Shown: positions 22,504-33,748 of the stretch, piece by piece
How the letters are laid out: each line of letters begins with the position of its first letter
Numbering within the stretch: the stretch's first letter is position 1
From: Heterostelium album PN500
Taxonomy: Eukaryota; Evosea; Eumycetozoa; Acytosteliales; Acytosteliaceae
DNA length: 64,000 bases
Assembly (NCBI RefSeq): GCF_000004825.1
Contig: NW_008805063.1
Coordinates: 186,857-250,856, forward strand
Direction: 5' to 3'
Position numbers and translations under genes: made by a program
The notes under the pieces: generated by a model
Told to the model about the DNA's origin: nothing
The model's input: only the letters and a program-made list of their open reading frames with translations
Database searches by the model: none

Positions 22504-25500
22504 TCAATTTGTTTCTATTTCGTTCTTATTGTCAATAATCATGTATTTATCTCCAGTTTCCCAAATATAAACTCTATTTCTAATGTCTTGAGCATTAACA
22601 TATTTAGTTGTGTTTGATTTACAATACAATTTCAAATACTTTAAAATATTGATTTGTAATCTATATTTCAACTCATCTGTATTTATATCTATTCGATGAT
22701 CAAATTGAATATTACACTTGGATAGAAATTCTACAGAGTCTGTATTAATAGCTTTGTATGGTAATATCTATTGTAATTAAAGATTATTTTTGTTAATATA
22801 ATATTTATTATTTAAATATATTGTTTCATTTATTACCTCTAAAAATATCTCTGTGGGGTGATTTTCATATTCAAAGATATAAATCTTTTTAATATTACCA
22901 TATTCAATCGGACCATTGTTAGCTTCTCGGTGTGGGTTGTTGTGGTAGCTACAGTCTATTCCGTCTTCTGAATTGTTATCTGCACTTTGTAAATGTTCAT
23001 TAAAGTCTGTCACACCCTTAAAAACCATATTGTCAATGTGAATAGATTTAGCTTCCCGAATATTCTTAATAGATCTCACACCACCACCATTCCCAATCAC
23101 CAAAGCAATGAAGTCTGTTGGAAATTCAAAAACTTTCTTTTCAAACAATTTTTGATTTGATATATATTCCAAAACAACTATACAACCATCGTATTTATCG
23201 CTATGACTTTTAGAATTTAATTCCAAATTCTTCTTTTTCACTGTAAAACTCAAAAAAGTTTTTTCTCTACTAACTCCATTAGAAATGCCCTATAATTTTA
23301 ATTGTACACATTGACAGTGATGATAAGTATTTTCGTAAAATTAAGTTATGTATTTATAATTACCTCTTCTTTGTTTGTAAAAACTTGGTGTAGGCCTTCC
23401 ATTGGATTAACATTGATTATACTTGATTTGTTAGGATGACCAAAGAGTTGTATATCCTCAATTAAATGTGAGAGTAAATGATGATTGGGGAAAACATTGC
23501 CATAAAGTTTTTCTAGACGTTTCTTCTCTTTTTCTTCTTCGCTGATAATGGTATTGTTATCATCGCCATTGTTTTCATCGCCACTGTTATCATCGCCACT
23601 GTTATCATCGTTGGTATTGTTGTTGACTTCGTTGGTATTGGTGTTGGCATTATTGTTGTTCGAATTAGATTTCAAATGTTCTTTGTATGAAACAAACCAT
23701 CGATAGTAACTATCTTGGTGGTCTTTGATTAGTTTGGCCAACTCTAATATTTCATTTTGATTATCCAACATCTTCGAATTGATATACATGCAGATAGTCT
23801 GAAATGATATAATTATATCGAACAAATCCTAAAACATTATATTAAAGTAAAATGATTGTAAATTAAAATAATTAAACATTTTTAAATACAGCTAGTACAT
23901 ACAATAAATAGAATCAATTTTTTTGTTGATATAAATCCTTTAACTATTGGGCGAAAAGATAGCATGATTCCCTTCGACAAGGTCAAAACTAATATCTTTT
24001 GTTCGTATGCTTTTAATGATTTATTTTTGGAGATTGCCTTCTTCAAATTCTTACCCTCAACTGTTGGGTGTGTTTGAAAGATCAAATGAAGTTGATCTCT
24101 TTGTTCAACATTAAACAATGATAATAGACTAAAAAAATGTTTTAATTAATATACATAAATATATTTCACTCTTTTTTAATTCTTTCATACTTTTTTACCA
24201 ATGTTTTCATAATACCTAGGTATAACAGATGAATCGGATCTGTGGCAGATTGAAGGAAAATGTTCATCTTTCGGTTTAAGAAAACAGCTAATATATATAT
24301 AAATTAATTAAAAACAGATAAATAAATAATATTACAAAATATAAACTAAAAATACTTACTCCACTTGGGAACACTATCAATTTGATCAGTGTCATCCTCA
24401 CAGAACAGAGCATATTGGTCATGTTGAGAATTCTGAACTAAGGTCAAGGCTCTCTCTGGTGTTTTAACACTACTACTTACAATTGAAACATATGTAACTG
24501 GGAAAGTGTTGACTGTACTGGTTATGACCCTTGGGATGCATGTGGCATGTCTCTCATTAAACAAACATCCACATTTCAGGCATGCATTTTTTTGCGTGGG
24601 AGCACGCATTCCAATACTATCATGAAGACCAAGTGAATCACCAGTATTTACCCCAATTTGAATAAAAATCTTGGTTTGATTGTACGCAACTATTGGTGTG
24701 TTGGATATAATCTTTTCGACTATATCTTTGAATAAATAATTTATAGTGCGTAGTACCAACTTTTGGTTCGTTAAAGAATCCATTCTTTTTTCAATCACTG
24801 TAATGAGGAACCTAAAAAAAATTAATAAAAATGAATATATTTTTAATAAAACAAACTTGTAAACAAAGTGTTTTTTCAAAGAGATTTACCTATATCTACT
24901 TTTTTTGGAATATTGTAGTTGAGGTGTATACAAACATATGTATACACCCAAGGCAGATTTTGTTTCTTCAAATTTAAATCCATCATGGTATAGGTCGATT
25001 ACTAAGAAGTTGTTATATTCATCAAGACCCAAAGTGTTATAATCTTCCTTGCTGTTGAGAATGATTGTTACCAACTCCAGGATATCTATATAAAACAATG
25101 AATTTCCATTAAAATTGGTTGATTTTATCAACGACTCTGGAATTTTCTGAAAATTTTATTTTAATAATAATTATTTTAAAAACAAACAATACACCTACTA
25201 TTTTAAAATAAGATTCGGTTATTGATTCTATTTGTGAAAATGAAATATATTTCATAAAAGGTAAATGATCCGGGTATGAAATTTGAGGATTGAGTTGATC
25301 CTCAATTGTGGTTTTTGATGTATCTAAATAATTTGTGTTAATTATATATTATCTTTATCGGATTTTATATTATTTACATTTAAAATATCTAGAATAAACA
25401 GCATTGAAATAATAAAAATGGTCTTGAGGGATAGGATTTATTATATGATCTAAATTTAAGCAAATATTATTTGTTGGTGCTCGATTTAGGATATGAATTG

Positions 25501-25921
25501 TTTTTAATTTAACTTGAGTGTTATTATTATTGTTTCTATTGTTATTATTGTTATTATTTTCATTATTACTACTATTATTATTGTTGTTATTATTGTTGTT
25601 ACTTGTAATATTATCAAGGTTGTCACAAATTTTAACATATGGTGTAAAATAGTAATAGTTAAAAGTTGAATTAAATAATAAAATATTGTTTTCTGATAGT
25701 TTGTAGTTAAATTTATAACTACCATCAAAGACTAATTTATTCTCATAATAAATAATTTGATTATTAGAGTTAAATGTTTTATCATATTCATGATCAGTGA
25801 AATCAGGTATCACAATTGAATCTTTGTTGAAATAATGATATTTTAATGTATCATTTTCAAAAAAATATATTTTGTTTGAACCTTCACCTTCATTATCTGA
25901 ATTTGAATTATTATTATCCAT
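22504..25921 (-). CDS. Tnp2/CACTA-like transposase-related protein, intact, nine exons
   Basis: Nine exons on the minus strand: 25921-25378, 25323-25199, 25146-24890, 24811-24360, 24287-24191, 24128-23903, 23828-23364, 23289-22837, 22767-22504. All junctions are in phase, giving 960 aa. The N-terminus is Asn-rich. Exon 3 has NNFLVIDLYHDGFKFEETKS followed by ALGVYICLYTP. Exon 4 has GVNTGDSLGLHDSIGM and a Cys pair CLKCGCLF. Exon 5 has DPIHLLYLGIMKTLV. Exon 7 has NHHLLSHLIEDIQLFG and later NPMEGLHQVF. This order resembles Tnp2-type transposases of CACTA elements (DG block, GD...H block, Cys pair, DxxHxxxLG, HxLxHLxxxIxxFG...E). I see no terminal inverted repeats, so it may be a host gene derived from a transposase. 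The assignment rests on motif order, not a search. Confidence 0.65.
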
Positions 25922-26215
25922 TTAATATAATCTTTATAAATTTAAATCAACATAATTTATCTTTTATCATGAACGAACTAAAAAACAAAAAAATTAAAAA
26001 TAAAATAAAATAAATAAAATAACAAAATTGCAAAAAAAAAACAAACTATTTCTTTAAGAGTACTCCCAACTAACTTGTATTCTACACTTTATTTATCTAA
26101 TACATCTATCTTTATCTAAATTATCATTATCTATAACTATCTATATATATATTTATCTATTTATCTATAACTCTAGTTATACAGATTACTATGAACATCA
26201 ATCTATATAACTTAC

Positions 26216-26743
26216 ATGTCTGTTGTATCTGGTAATGCTGATGATTGAATGTTACTTGTACTAGTAGTATTGTCATTTATGTTATCTTTTTCTAATTAAA
26301 ATTTAATACTATTATCCAATTGTTTTATTACTATCTTTCTGTTCATTGATTTCTTTAGTTTATGTTCTTCAACGATTAGATATTGATGTAATTGCGAGAA
26401 AAATTGTTTTATCTCATTCTCTGTTGTTGGTATTGAGTCATACTCTGATGTTGATGATTTCATTTTACTCCACAACGAATCGAGTATGATTTTAGCATTT
26501 ATGTTAAATTTACTCTCTTCTGTATTATCATCATCAACCACTTTATTATTATTATTGACATTTAATTCAGACAAATCTAAATTAATTAAAGATTTTCTAA
26601 TATCATCGATATGATCACATTGTTTAACATGATCTGAGTTTTTATTGTTGGTGAGTGATTATACATCTTGAACACATAAACTTATTGCAATCATAACAAA
26701 TAAATTCATGTGGTTTATTGTGTTGTGAACAATGATTCGTCAT
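26216..26743 (-). pseudogene. Broken B-box zinc-finger gene fragment
   Basis: From the ATG at 26743 the minus strand reads a B-box: CSQHNKPHEFICYDC, then CSRCIITH (spacing C-x2-H-x7-C-x2-C-x4-C-x2-C-x3-H). The frame then closes at a TAA within a few codons, but another frame continues NSDHVKQCDHIDDIRKSLIN into the open 26574-26296 stretch (a helical, charged segment KIILDSLWSKMKSSTSEYDS). That stretch also ends at TAA, although coding-like LEKDNINDNTTSTSNIQSSA continues in the same frame to a donor-like GTAAGT at 26215. One frameshift and one internal stop are therefore implied. An unusually short 31-base intron at the first break is the alternative. No C-terminal domain follows. Confidence 0.6.
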
Positions 26744-27215
26744 CTTATTATTAACAATAAGAATACTTAAAAAAAAACATATATTTTTTTTTAATAAAAT
26801 CATGAAGTTCAAAAAACTATTTTCATTTTTAATTTTTTATATTTCCTTTCTCTTGGGTCGAACAGTTTATCAAATATTTTAAGATATTAGAGTTAAATCG
26901 ATTGAAGTTTTACAATTTAGTGAAAGTACAGTGGAGAGAAACGGATTTGGACAGTTGCCATCGACCTACACAACAATGATAATTACACTCTGATTAACTC
27001 GTACTTTTAGCATCCCGGAAAAATAAAAAAAAATTCAAATTAAATAACAATCACACATTAAACCCACCAAAAAAAAAAAAAAAAAAAATAAAAATAAAAG
27101 CTAATCACAAAAGAGAGCGTATAGTGACCTCTCTCCACAGTGAAATTCGTACTTTTAGCTTTTTTAGCTATTTTTTTAATATATTTTAATAATATTTATA
27201 AATAATAAATAGAAA
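26744..27215. other. Intergenic region upstream of the zinc-finger/Tudor-like gene
   Basis: A/T-rich. TCGTACTTTTAGC is directly repeated at about 26999 and 27148, and CAGTGGAGAGA (26929) has a one-mismatch inverted partner at 27131-27141. No coding sequence. Confidence 0.4.
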
Positions 27216-28863
27216 ATGATTCTCTATAAATTATATTATAGATATATAAAAATTTTTATATACTTATTATTGATAGGTGTAGTAGTGTGTGTGCATGCTA
27301 ATTGTGGACTCCAATATAACCACTCTTCCAGTAGATCAAGACATTATAAGAAAGAACACAAGCAACCCTGCCAACAATCTTGTGATTACTGTTCCAACAC
27401 GGCAACAACCAAAGTATCAGTTTGTAGACATCGCAGCTGTACCAGTGGAAAGAAATATAGTGTATCAAATTTGTCAAAACATGAGAAAAGAAAAAAATAC
27501 CATTCTAATTGTGGTATTTCATCTGGATGCTTACCATGTATTGAGTTAGAGAAAATGCGAAACGCAAGAGATGATATTCCAATTGCAAAGCTGGCACAAT
27601 TGAAAGATGAGTTACTGATTCCAGATGGCTGGTGGTCTCATCTGCGCCAAACCTTTAAACTATCGAGGAATTATTCATTAGCAAAAGTAAAGAAAGTGCA
27701 ACAGGGTAAGTTAATATTATTTAAATAACAAATATTCTCTTTAGTATGTTCATTACCTTTATGATAATACAGAAACATTGGAGAATGTTCAGTTTCTATC
27801 GAGAGAAGAGGGAAAGCGTTCGTACACCAGTCTTAAAGATCTACTAAAGTTGGCGTTTAACAGAGAGTTTCCGGTAGGCAGCCAAGTGCCACAAAACATT
27901 TCAACCGCGGTTACCAGTACCACTAGAGTGGTCACTACCAATACCCAGCAAGTTAATGAAGATCTAGGGAATGACGATGGGTCAATCCATTCATCTGATC
28001 GGTATAGAAGTGAAGGAGATGACGACGAAGATGTAGCTCATCATTTGATGATGATGATGGCTAGGATCCGTAACGGATCTGTTGCCTCTGATGATGGTGA
28101 GGTTGTTGGCGATGGTTTTCTTGGATTTGAAGACCAAGATGATGACCATGAAAATGGAAATGACAATGGATATTCTGATGAGCCAAACCTAATGAATGAT
28201 CCAAGCATTACCAATGCGGTTGCTACCACTACCACTGCCTCTGTTACTACAACTGCTGCTGCTGCTACTACTACTACTACTACTGCTACTACTACTGCTA
28301 CAACTAGAGTTTCAACTTTCGCGAACCAACAACCATTAATTAACGAAAATCTTTTGCCTATTCCTGCCTTCTCTGTAGGTGAGAGTGTTTATGGAAAAGC
28401 GGTCAATGGAAGAGACTTTGGGACATGGTGGCCTGCTACTGTCAAAAGCATTGAATACAGCAACGAAAACAACGAATGGTGTTATACTATTAAGTTTAAG
28501 AAAGGAAATGAAGGTTTAGAAACATTAATAGGTCACAACTTAGTAACAATAGATGAGGATAAAGAGTTCACAGTCAATAACATAAAAGATAGATTGGATG
28601 TTTTGGTGTTTGATAAAACAACAAAAAAATACTATAAAGGTGAAATAATAGAAGGTACTGAACAATCTAATACAAGAAAAAGAAAGGTGACTGCGATAGA
28701 AGTAGCATGTGAAGGTACAAATAATTATGATTTAAATAATATTCTTAATTCCACAGGTATACAAATCAGTAAAGAAAGAAAGAGAAATGAGTTTTTAAGA
28801 GTAGAACCATTCACAATTGAATATTTTTTACAAGATATTTACCCAATAATAAAATCTATATAA
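27216..28863 (+). CDS. C2H2-like zinc-finger protein with Tudor-like domain
   Basis: Two exons, 27216-27705 and 27773-28863, in phase, 526 aa. Two atypical zinc-finger motifs are visible: CVHANC followed by 12 residues and H-x4-H, and CRHRSC followed by 13 residues and H-x6-H. A Thr/Ala and Asp-rich linker follows. Then comes a domain of ~60 residues beginning SVGESVYGKAVNGRDFGTWW and continuing PATVKSIEY...WCYTIKFKKG, the strand pattern of Tudor/agenet/PWWP-like chromatin readers. The hydrophobic first ~25 residues sit oddly in front of the finger; an upstream exon joining at the TTGATAG acceptor near 27276 is possible. Chromatin or nucleic-acid binding is inference. It is transcribed divergently from the transposase-related gene. 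Confidence 0.55.
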
Positions 28864-29137
28864 ATTATCTAATATAAAATTATTGTTTATTGACTTTTCT
28901 TATTTAAATAAATTTATTAACTATTAATTCATTGCATATTCTAATAGTAGTAATAAAAAGAAATGATCAACAAAAAAAAATCTATTTTGGCAAAAAAAGG
29001 TTGCGCACCAAATTTGCACAATGATCAATATCACAATTTTCAAAATTGGAAGGTTTGTATTTTTCATGTAAAAATTAAAATTTGAAAAATTAATGTGTGG
29101 TTAATGAGGATTCTAATTGTACTATAAATTCAGAGTG

Positions 29138-29245
29138 TTTCTGCTGATTAGAGAAATCGATATCATTGCAGAGTTGATCGAGCTGCTTAGTAACAATAGT
29201 ACATCGTCATCCACACGACTAAAGATACAGCCTGTAGATGAATAA
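29138..29245 (+). pseudogene. Isolated coding-like 3' exon fragment
   Basis: After a CAG the sequence reads VFLLIREIDIIAELIELLSN and then a Ser/Thr tail ending QPVDE and a TAA. Composition is coding-like, but no start or upstream exon was found between 28864 and 29137. Probably the tail of a lost gene. No family recognised. The remainder of 28864-29387 is A/T-rich spacer. Confidence 0.3.
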
Positions 29246-29387
29246 ATAACTACACCAACACGACAAAACTGTTGTGTTTTTTTTAAACAATACAACATCA
29301 AGTAAGTAAAGATTTAAAATAGAAAATTAATAAAAAATACGAGATGTTACTGGTGTGATATCACAAACACAAGTATTATAATAATGT

Positions 29388-30835
29388 TTATTTAATTCTA
29401 GTAAAAGACAACATCTGATTGGAATTGATTGTATATGAGAAATCAATGAAGGAATTATGGAGCATTGTTGTTGCGTAACTTCCAGCTGGTGAGATTCTCC
29501 AATTGATAGTTCCATTGACAGTGGTTGTTTTCATTCCAAAGATACCAATTGGAAGAATATTGGGTGTGGTGACAAATACTGGATCAACAATATCTTGAGT
29601 ACTGTTGTTGTTCAATCTTCCAACGACGGTTGTGTAGTTGACTCCTTGACCGTTGTTCCACTGAGAGGTGATAGTTTGAGTGATGATTGGGTAGGCCAAT
29701 GGATTGGGTGTTTGAGTTGGCTCTGGTGTGACAATGACAGAGTCCCAATGGTTACAGAAGGTTTCCAAGTTGAATCCAAAATATCTTTGATGATAAAGGA
29801 ACGGCTGCCATGTGTCTAAATAACAGTAAGAGCCTTCAAAGAATGAACATGAATCACTACAGGACGGATCTTCAGTTGTCGGACAGACTTTGTAAATACT
29901 GTTAGATGGTGGAACTGTAAATTGACCTTCAGCCACAGTTACGTCGACCCAAACTTCCTCGTTTACATGTTGGTAATGGGTGAAAAAATCGCCTTCGAAT
30001 GGCACATGTGGAATTACATCCTCAAAGTTGACAAAACGAAGAGTATTTGGAACTCTACTGTCGTAGTAATTGGCAAACTCTGCATTTCCAACACGTGGCG
30101 ATCCATATGTATTTACAGTAACATGGAGACCTGGGTAAGTATCTACAAAATATAAGGCAGCAAGAGCTAAATGGGTGGAGAACTTTTAGTATTGATGATT
30201 CTCAAATCTTTAAAAAGATTTATACTTACTAGCGATAGCACCTCCAAGACTGTGTCCAGAAATTTGAAGATTACATGGATTACTGGAGCAATCGGTATTC
30301 AAAAGAAGATATAAAGAGTTGATAACAGCTGGTTGAAGGTCGTTCCAAGCATCAAAGAATCCAAGAGATACTTTAGAATTTGGTACATTTATAGAGTAGT
30401 CGGCCTCAATAAAAATGGATAGAGCATCATAATACCAGTTATAGGTATTATTAGAACCACGGAAAGTAAGGTAATCTATAATAATTGAAATAAGTTTCTT
30501 ATAAAAATAAAAATAAAAGTATTTAGAATTTACTTACAATTATTATCTTTAACAGCGACATAATGAAGAATATCAGCCCAACCTGTAGAAGTGGTCTCTT
30601 GAATACTATTAACTTGAGCATTGAGAACTTGGAATCCTTGGAAGAAATTACCCGTATTTGGATTACAAATATAACTATTGCAATTCCAATTCTGGATAGT
30701 TGTTAGTGGACAATAGGCAGTATAACTCATAATGAGAGTATTGTAGGCATTGCTCCAAACTGCGGGTGTGAGTTGTGATTGTCCTATTGCTACAATTGCA
30801 CAAAGAATAATTAAAGATGATTTTAAATTAAACAT
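29388..30835 (-). CDS. Secreted class 3 (fungal-type) lipase
   Basis: Three exons: 30835-30538, 30475-30230, 30166-29388, in phase, 440 aa. Signal peptide MFNLKSSLIILCAIVAIGQS. The alpha/beta-hydrolase core has the nucleophile elbow GHSLGGAIA, split across intron 2 so that it continues TLAALYFVDTYPG, then the family block TYGSPRVGN. The acid is likely the Asp in NFEDVIPHVP and the catalytic His is in HYQHVNEEVW. YYLTFRGSNN matches the oxyanion-hole strand (FRG). The family hydrolyses triacylglycerols or phospholipids. A C-terminal ~150-residue Thr/Asn-rich part beyond the lipase fold is extra and unassigned. The in-frame TTG 12 bases upstream is not used as start. Confidence 0.9.
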
Positions 30836-31499
30836 TATATTATTCAAATATTGTTATTTAATATTATATGCAATGAAATATTTTTGAAAGTGAAGAGATC
30901 AAATCAGATTTATAGTTTTTCCAAAATGAGGGATAACTATAATTGTACCTCTAGTTTTATTTTCTAGAAAGATATTAAACTAGAACTGCAACGTAGTACA
31001 GGGAGATAGATATTAGTCTATTCAGTAATCAAAGATTTTCGGATGAAACCAAAAATTTTGATAAAACAATTAACAATGTATATCCCTATGAAGCAAATAT
31101 AAATATATCTCATAAAAAATATTATATTTTTGAAGGTCTATCTCACATAGAAAATAGTGTACCAGGAGATATGAAATTGCATATTGAATGTTGACATTGT
31201 TTATGTTTTTTTTTCCAAACATTGTAAACATGTCAAGTTGATAGGAAGTTAATGGGGTGATATATTGTTTGATATCGTCCTCCAATGAAATCATAAATGA
31301 ATAAGAAAAAATTGCAAACATAAAAAATGAGATAAAATCAAATTGATCCCAATGTTTGCAAACAAAAAATCAAAAAAAGTTGAGGGATGAAATCATACCT
31401 TTCGACGTGGACATGATTATCAATTTAAAATAATTAAATAAAAAAACAATCATCCATTAAAAATATCTCTTTTTCCAGTTTTGTTTGTCTTTCTATTTC
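30836..31499. other. Intergenic, A/T-rich
   Basis: One 83-codon open frame on the minus strand (31070-31321) is hydrophobic and low complexity and not convincing. Nothing else is recognised. Confidence 0.4.
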
Positions 31500-31690
31500 T
31501 TTTCCAACCACTAAACAACAAGGCTAAAACAACTTCTAACTTGATCATCTATATTGTTTTTGATTTCATTTTTATTTTTAGATTCTTTTAAGAACCTCCA
31601 ACTACTTTGATTAGAGTATCTTTTTAATAGATATGATCACAGGTCAAACAATTTATAACTTGCCTATTCACATGATTTAGTTGTTTCAAT
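31500..31690 (+). pseudogene. Decayed 5' copy of the downstream secreted-protein gene
   Basis: Matches the start of the gene at 32203 in the same order: the pre-ATG TTTCCAAC, the TTTTGATTTCATTTTTA signal-peptide part, CCTCCAACTACTTTGA, and GATCACAGGTCAAACA...TATAACTTGCCTATTCA. The reading frame is broken in several places and the rest of the gene is not recognisable. Evidently an old tandem duplication, ~0.7 kb from the intact copy. Confidence 0.7.
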
Positions 31691-32202
31691 ATTGTAACTT
31701 CTAAATTTACTTCAAATTACTTTAATATTCAATATCTAAACTTAAAAGAAAGAAATCTATTTTCTCTCTCAGTAATCATCTAATTTAGTACTCTATATGA
31801 ATCTTTCATTAAAATCTCAATAAAACAACTAAATTACCTACTTATTGTTGCAGATTAGTACCTGAATATGAATATTGAATTTGAAAAATTGGTGTTGTAA
31901 AACTATAATTTTTGTTTTTTTTTGTAAATTGATAGTAGGTGATTTCTTGATTGTGAATTTCATCCAATGAAAACAAGTGCTTTCTAGAAAATGTGAAAAA
32001 ACAAATCAAATTTATGATCCGAAATGCAAAGTTTGCAAATAAAAAAAGTCATTAAATTTTTCATCCCTCATCAATCATATACAAATAGTGCAAACAACTC
32101 CAATTTTTGATAAAAAATATCTTTTTTCACCAATAAATTAAAAACAAATTTTCTTCAAATTCTTTTCTATTTGTTTTTTTCCAACTACCAACAACAACAA
32201 CA
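31691..32202. other. Intergenic, A/T-rich
   Basis: Promoter region of the gene at 32203; ends in a CAACAACAACAACA leader directly before the ATG. Nothing else recognised. Confidence 0.4.
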
Positions 32203-33312
32203 ATGATAAAACAGCCTCTATCATTAACATCATCTCTATTGCTATTGATTTCATTTTTAAGTTGCAGTGTAGATTCATCACAAACACCTCCAACCACTTT
32301 GACAACATTCTATCAAAGTAACGTTACACAAGTAGACTTGATCACAGGTGAAACACTTTATAATTTTCCTATTCAACAAAATCTTCGTGTGTTTTCGTTG
32401 TTCCAATGTTCTGGTGATGATTATATAATATTAACTTTTGAACTTAGTGATTTTGGTTCTTATAATATTTCTATTTTGGATATTGAAGTAAGTTGAAATC
32501 ATGATCTAACCCTTCTTTGTCATATGACACTTTTCAAAAACATCAATAACTAATATTTATTTAAATATACTTTAAGTCCAAGACATTAACAACCAAAGCT
32601 CAATTCACAGTCCCTCATAATTTTTATGTTTCCTATCAATTTAACTCAATTGATCTTTCGAGTGGTCAAGCATTCACCGCAACATGTGACGAAGATCTGA
32701 TCCCACGTATATCAATCTTTAATTTGAATAATCAATCTGCGTAAGAATAATCAACTACTAATGAAATAACATATCATAACTACCTGAACTAACTTACTCT
32801 CATAATAATAAACCAGTTATGATATACGTCTCACTGAGATGAGTTGTTTAAATAGAGCTCTCGGACAATATGATAGCAGCACACAAACCTACTATATTTA
32901 CAGTGATGAATCAAGAACACAGCTAACTTTTGGTGAGTACTCATTGGTGACCAATAGCTTAACTCAACGACAGTACCCATACAAGATGGAGGGCTATGGT
33001 TATGTCCAACAAGTTTTTATCTATCAATCCACTCTCTATCTTTGTGTCCTCCAACCTTACTTTTTTGAAATTATAGCGATAGACATTGGCACAAACAAAA
33101 TGCAAAGCATATTCAAGAAGGATCAGATATATACAGACGCCCAGTTCATGTTTGATCAAAACGGATATATATTGGCATTACTTAATCAAAATGACACACC
33201 CTATTTGTACACAATCAATCTCGATACTCTTCAATCGACCTCCAAATCTATGGAAATACAAGACCTAACTATTTTCAATAACTTTAACCAGAATACATTC
33301 TGTGCACAATAA
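32203..33312 (+). CDS. Secreted protein, dictyostelid-type, unknown function
   Basis: Three exons, 32203-32487, 32577-32740, 32817-33312, in phase, 314 aa. Signal peptide of ~28 residues (core SSLLLLISFLSCSV). The mature protein has repeated beta-strand segments of ~40-50 residues (VDLITGETLYNF, ISILDIE, ISIFNLNNQSA, IIAIDIGTNKMQSIF, LYTINLDTLQSTS), which look like irregular beta-propeller blades. Six or more N-glycosylation sequons. No catalytic motif seen. A decayed copy lies upstream at 31500. I do not recognise the family; beta-propeller is inference from strand spacing. Confidence 0.7.
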
Positions 33313-33748
33313 TATTAATAAAATTATATCAAACTAAAAAAAATGACTTTAATAGTATTTACATTATTTCACTTCTTGTTTTAATTTACCAAAACAAACG
33401 ATCGTTTTTATTCTTATGTATCAATATCTGAGATTTCTATAGATACTAAAAACCTTTTATTTTATCATATAAAACGATATTTATTGTAGTTGCAACTCTA
33501 TTATTAATTATTTTTGTATTGTAGACAAAGATAGTATTATAATTATGCAATCAAAAATGATTAGTTTATATTTCATCTGACTTTCCAAAGTTGTGTCAAA
33601 AGGAAGATTAAAAAAAAAAAAAAAGAAAAAAGGATAAAAAAAATTTAAATTCAAAACGAACGAAAGTTTAAACTAAGCTAAGTTTTATTTATTTATTTAA
33701 TTCAATTTATATATTAGTTATTTTTAATAGAAGTTTTTATATATAGAA
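33313..33748. other. Intergenic, A/T-rich
   Basis: Contains an A/G-rich tract at 33605-33650 and the leader of the LRR gene; no gene seen. Confidence 0.45.

Noticed and set aside
22372-22617. 81-codon Val-rich ORF on the plus strand
   Set aside because: Arises from a GTTGTTG/GGTGGT simple repeat opposite the last exon of the transposase-related gene.
26929-27141. CAGTGGAGAGA and its one-mismatch inverted partner as possible element ends for the zinc-finger/Tudor-like gene
   Set aside because: Only 11 bases, both on the same (upstream) side of the gene, and no partner near 28.9 kb.
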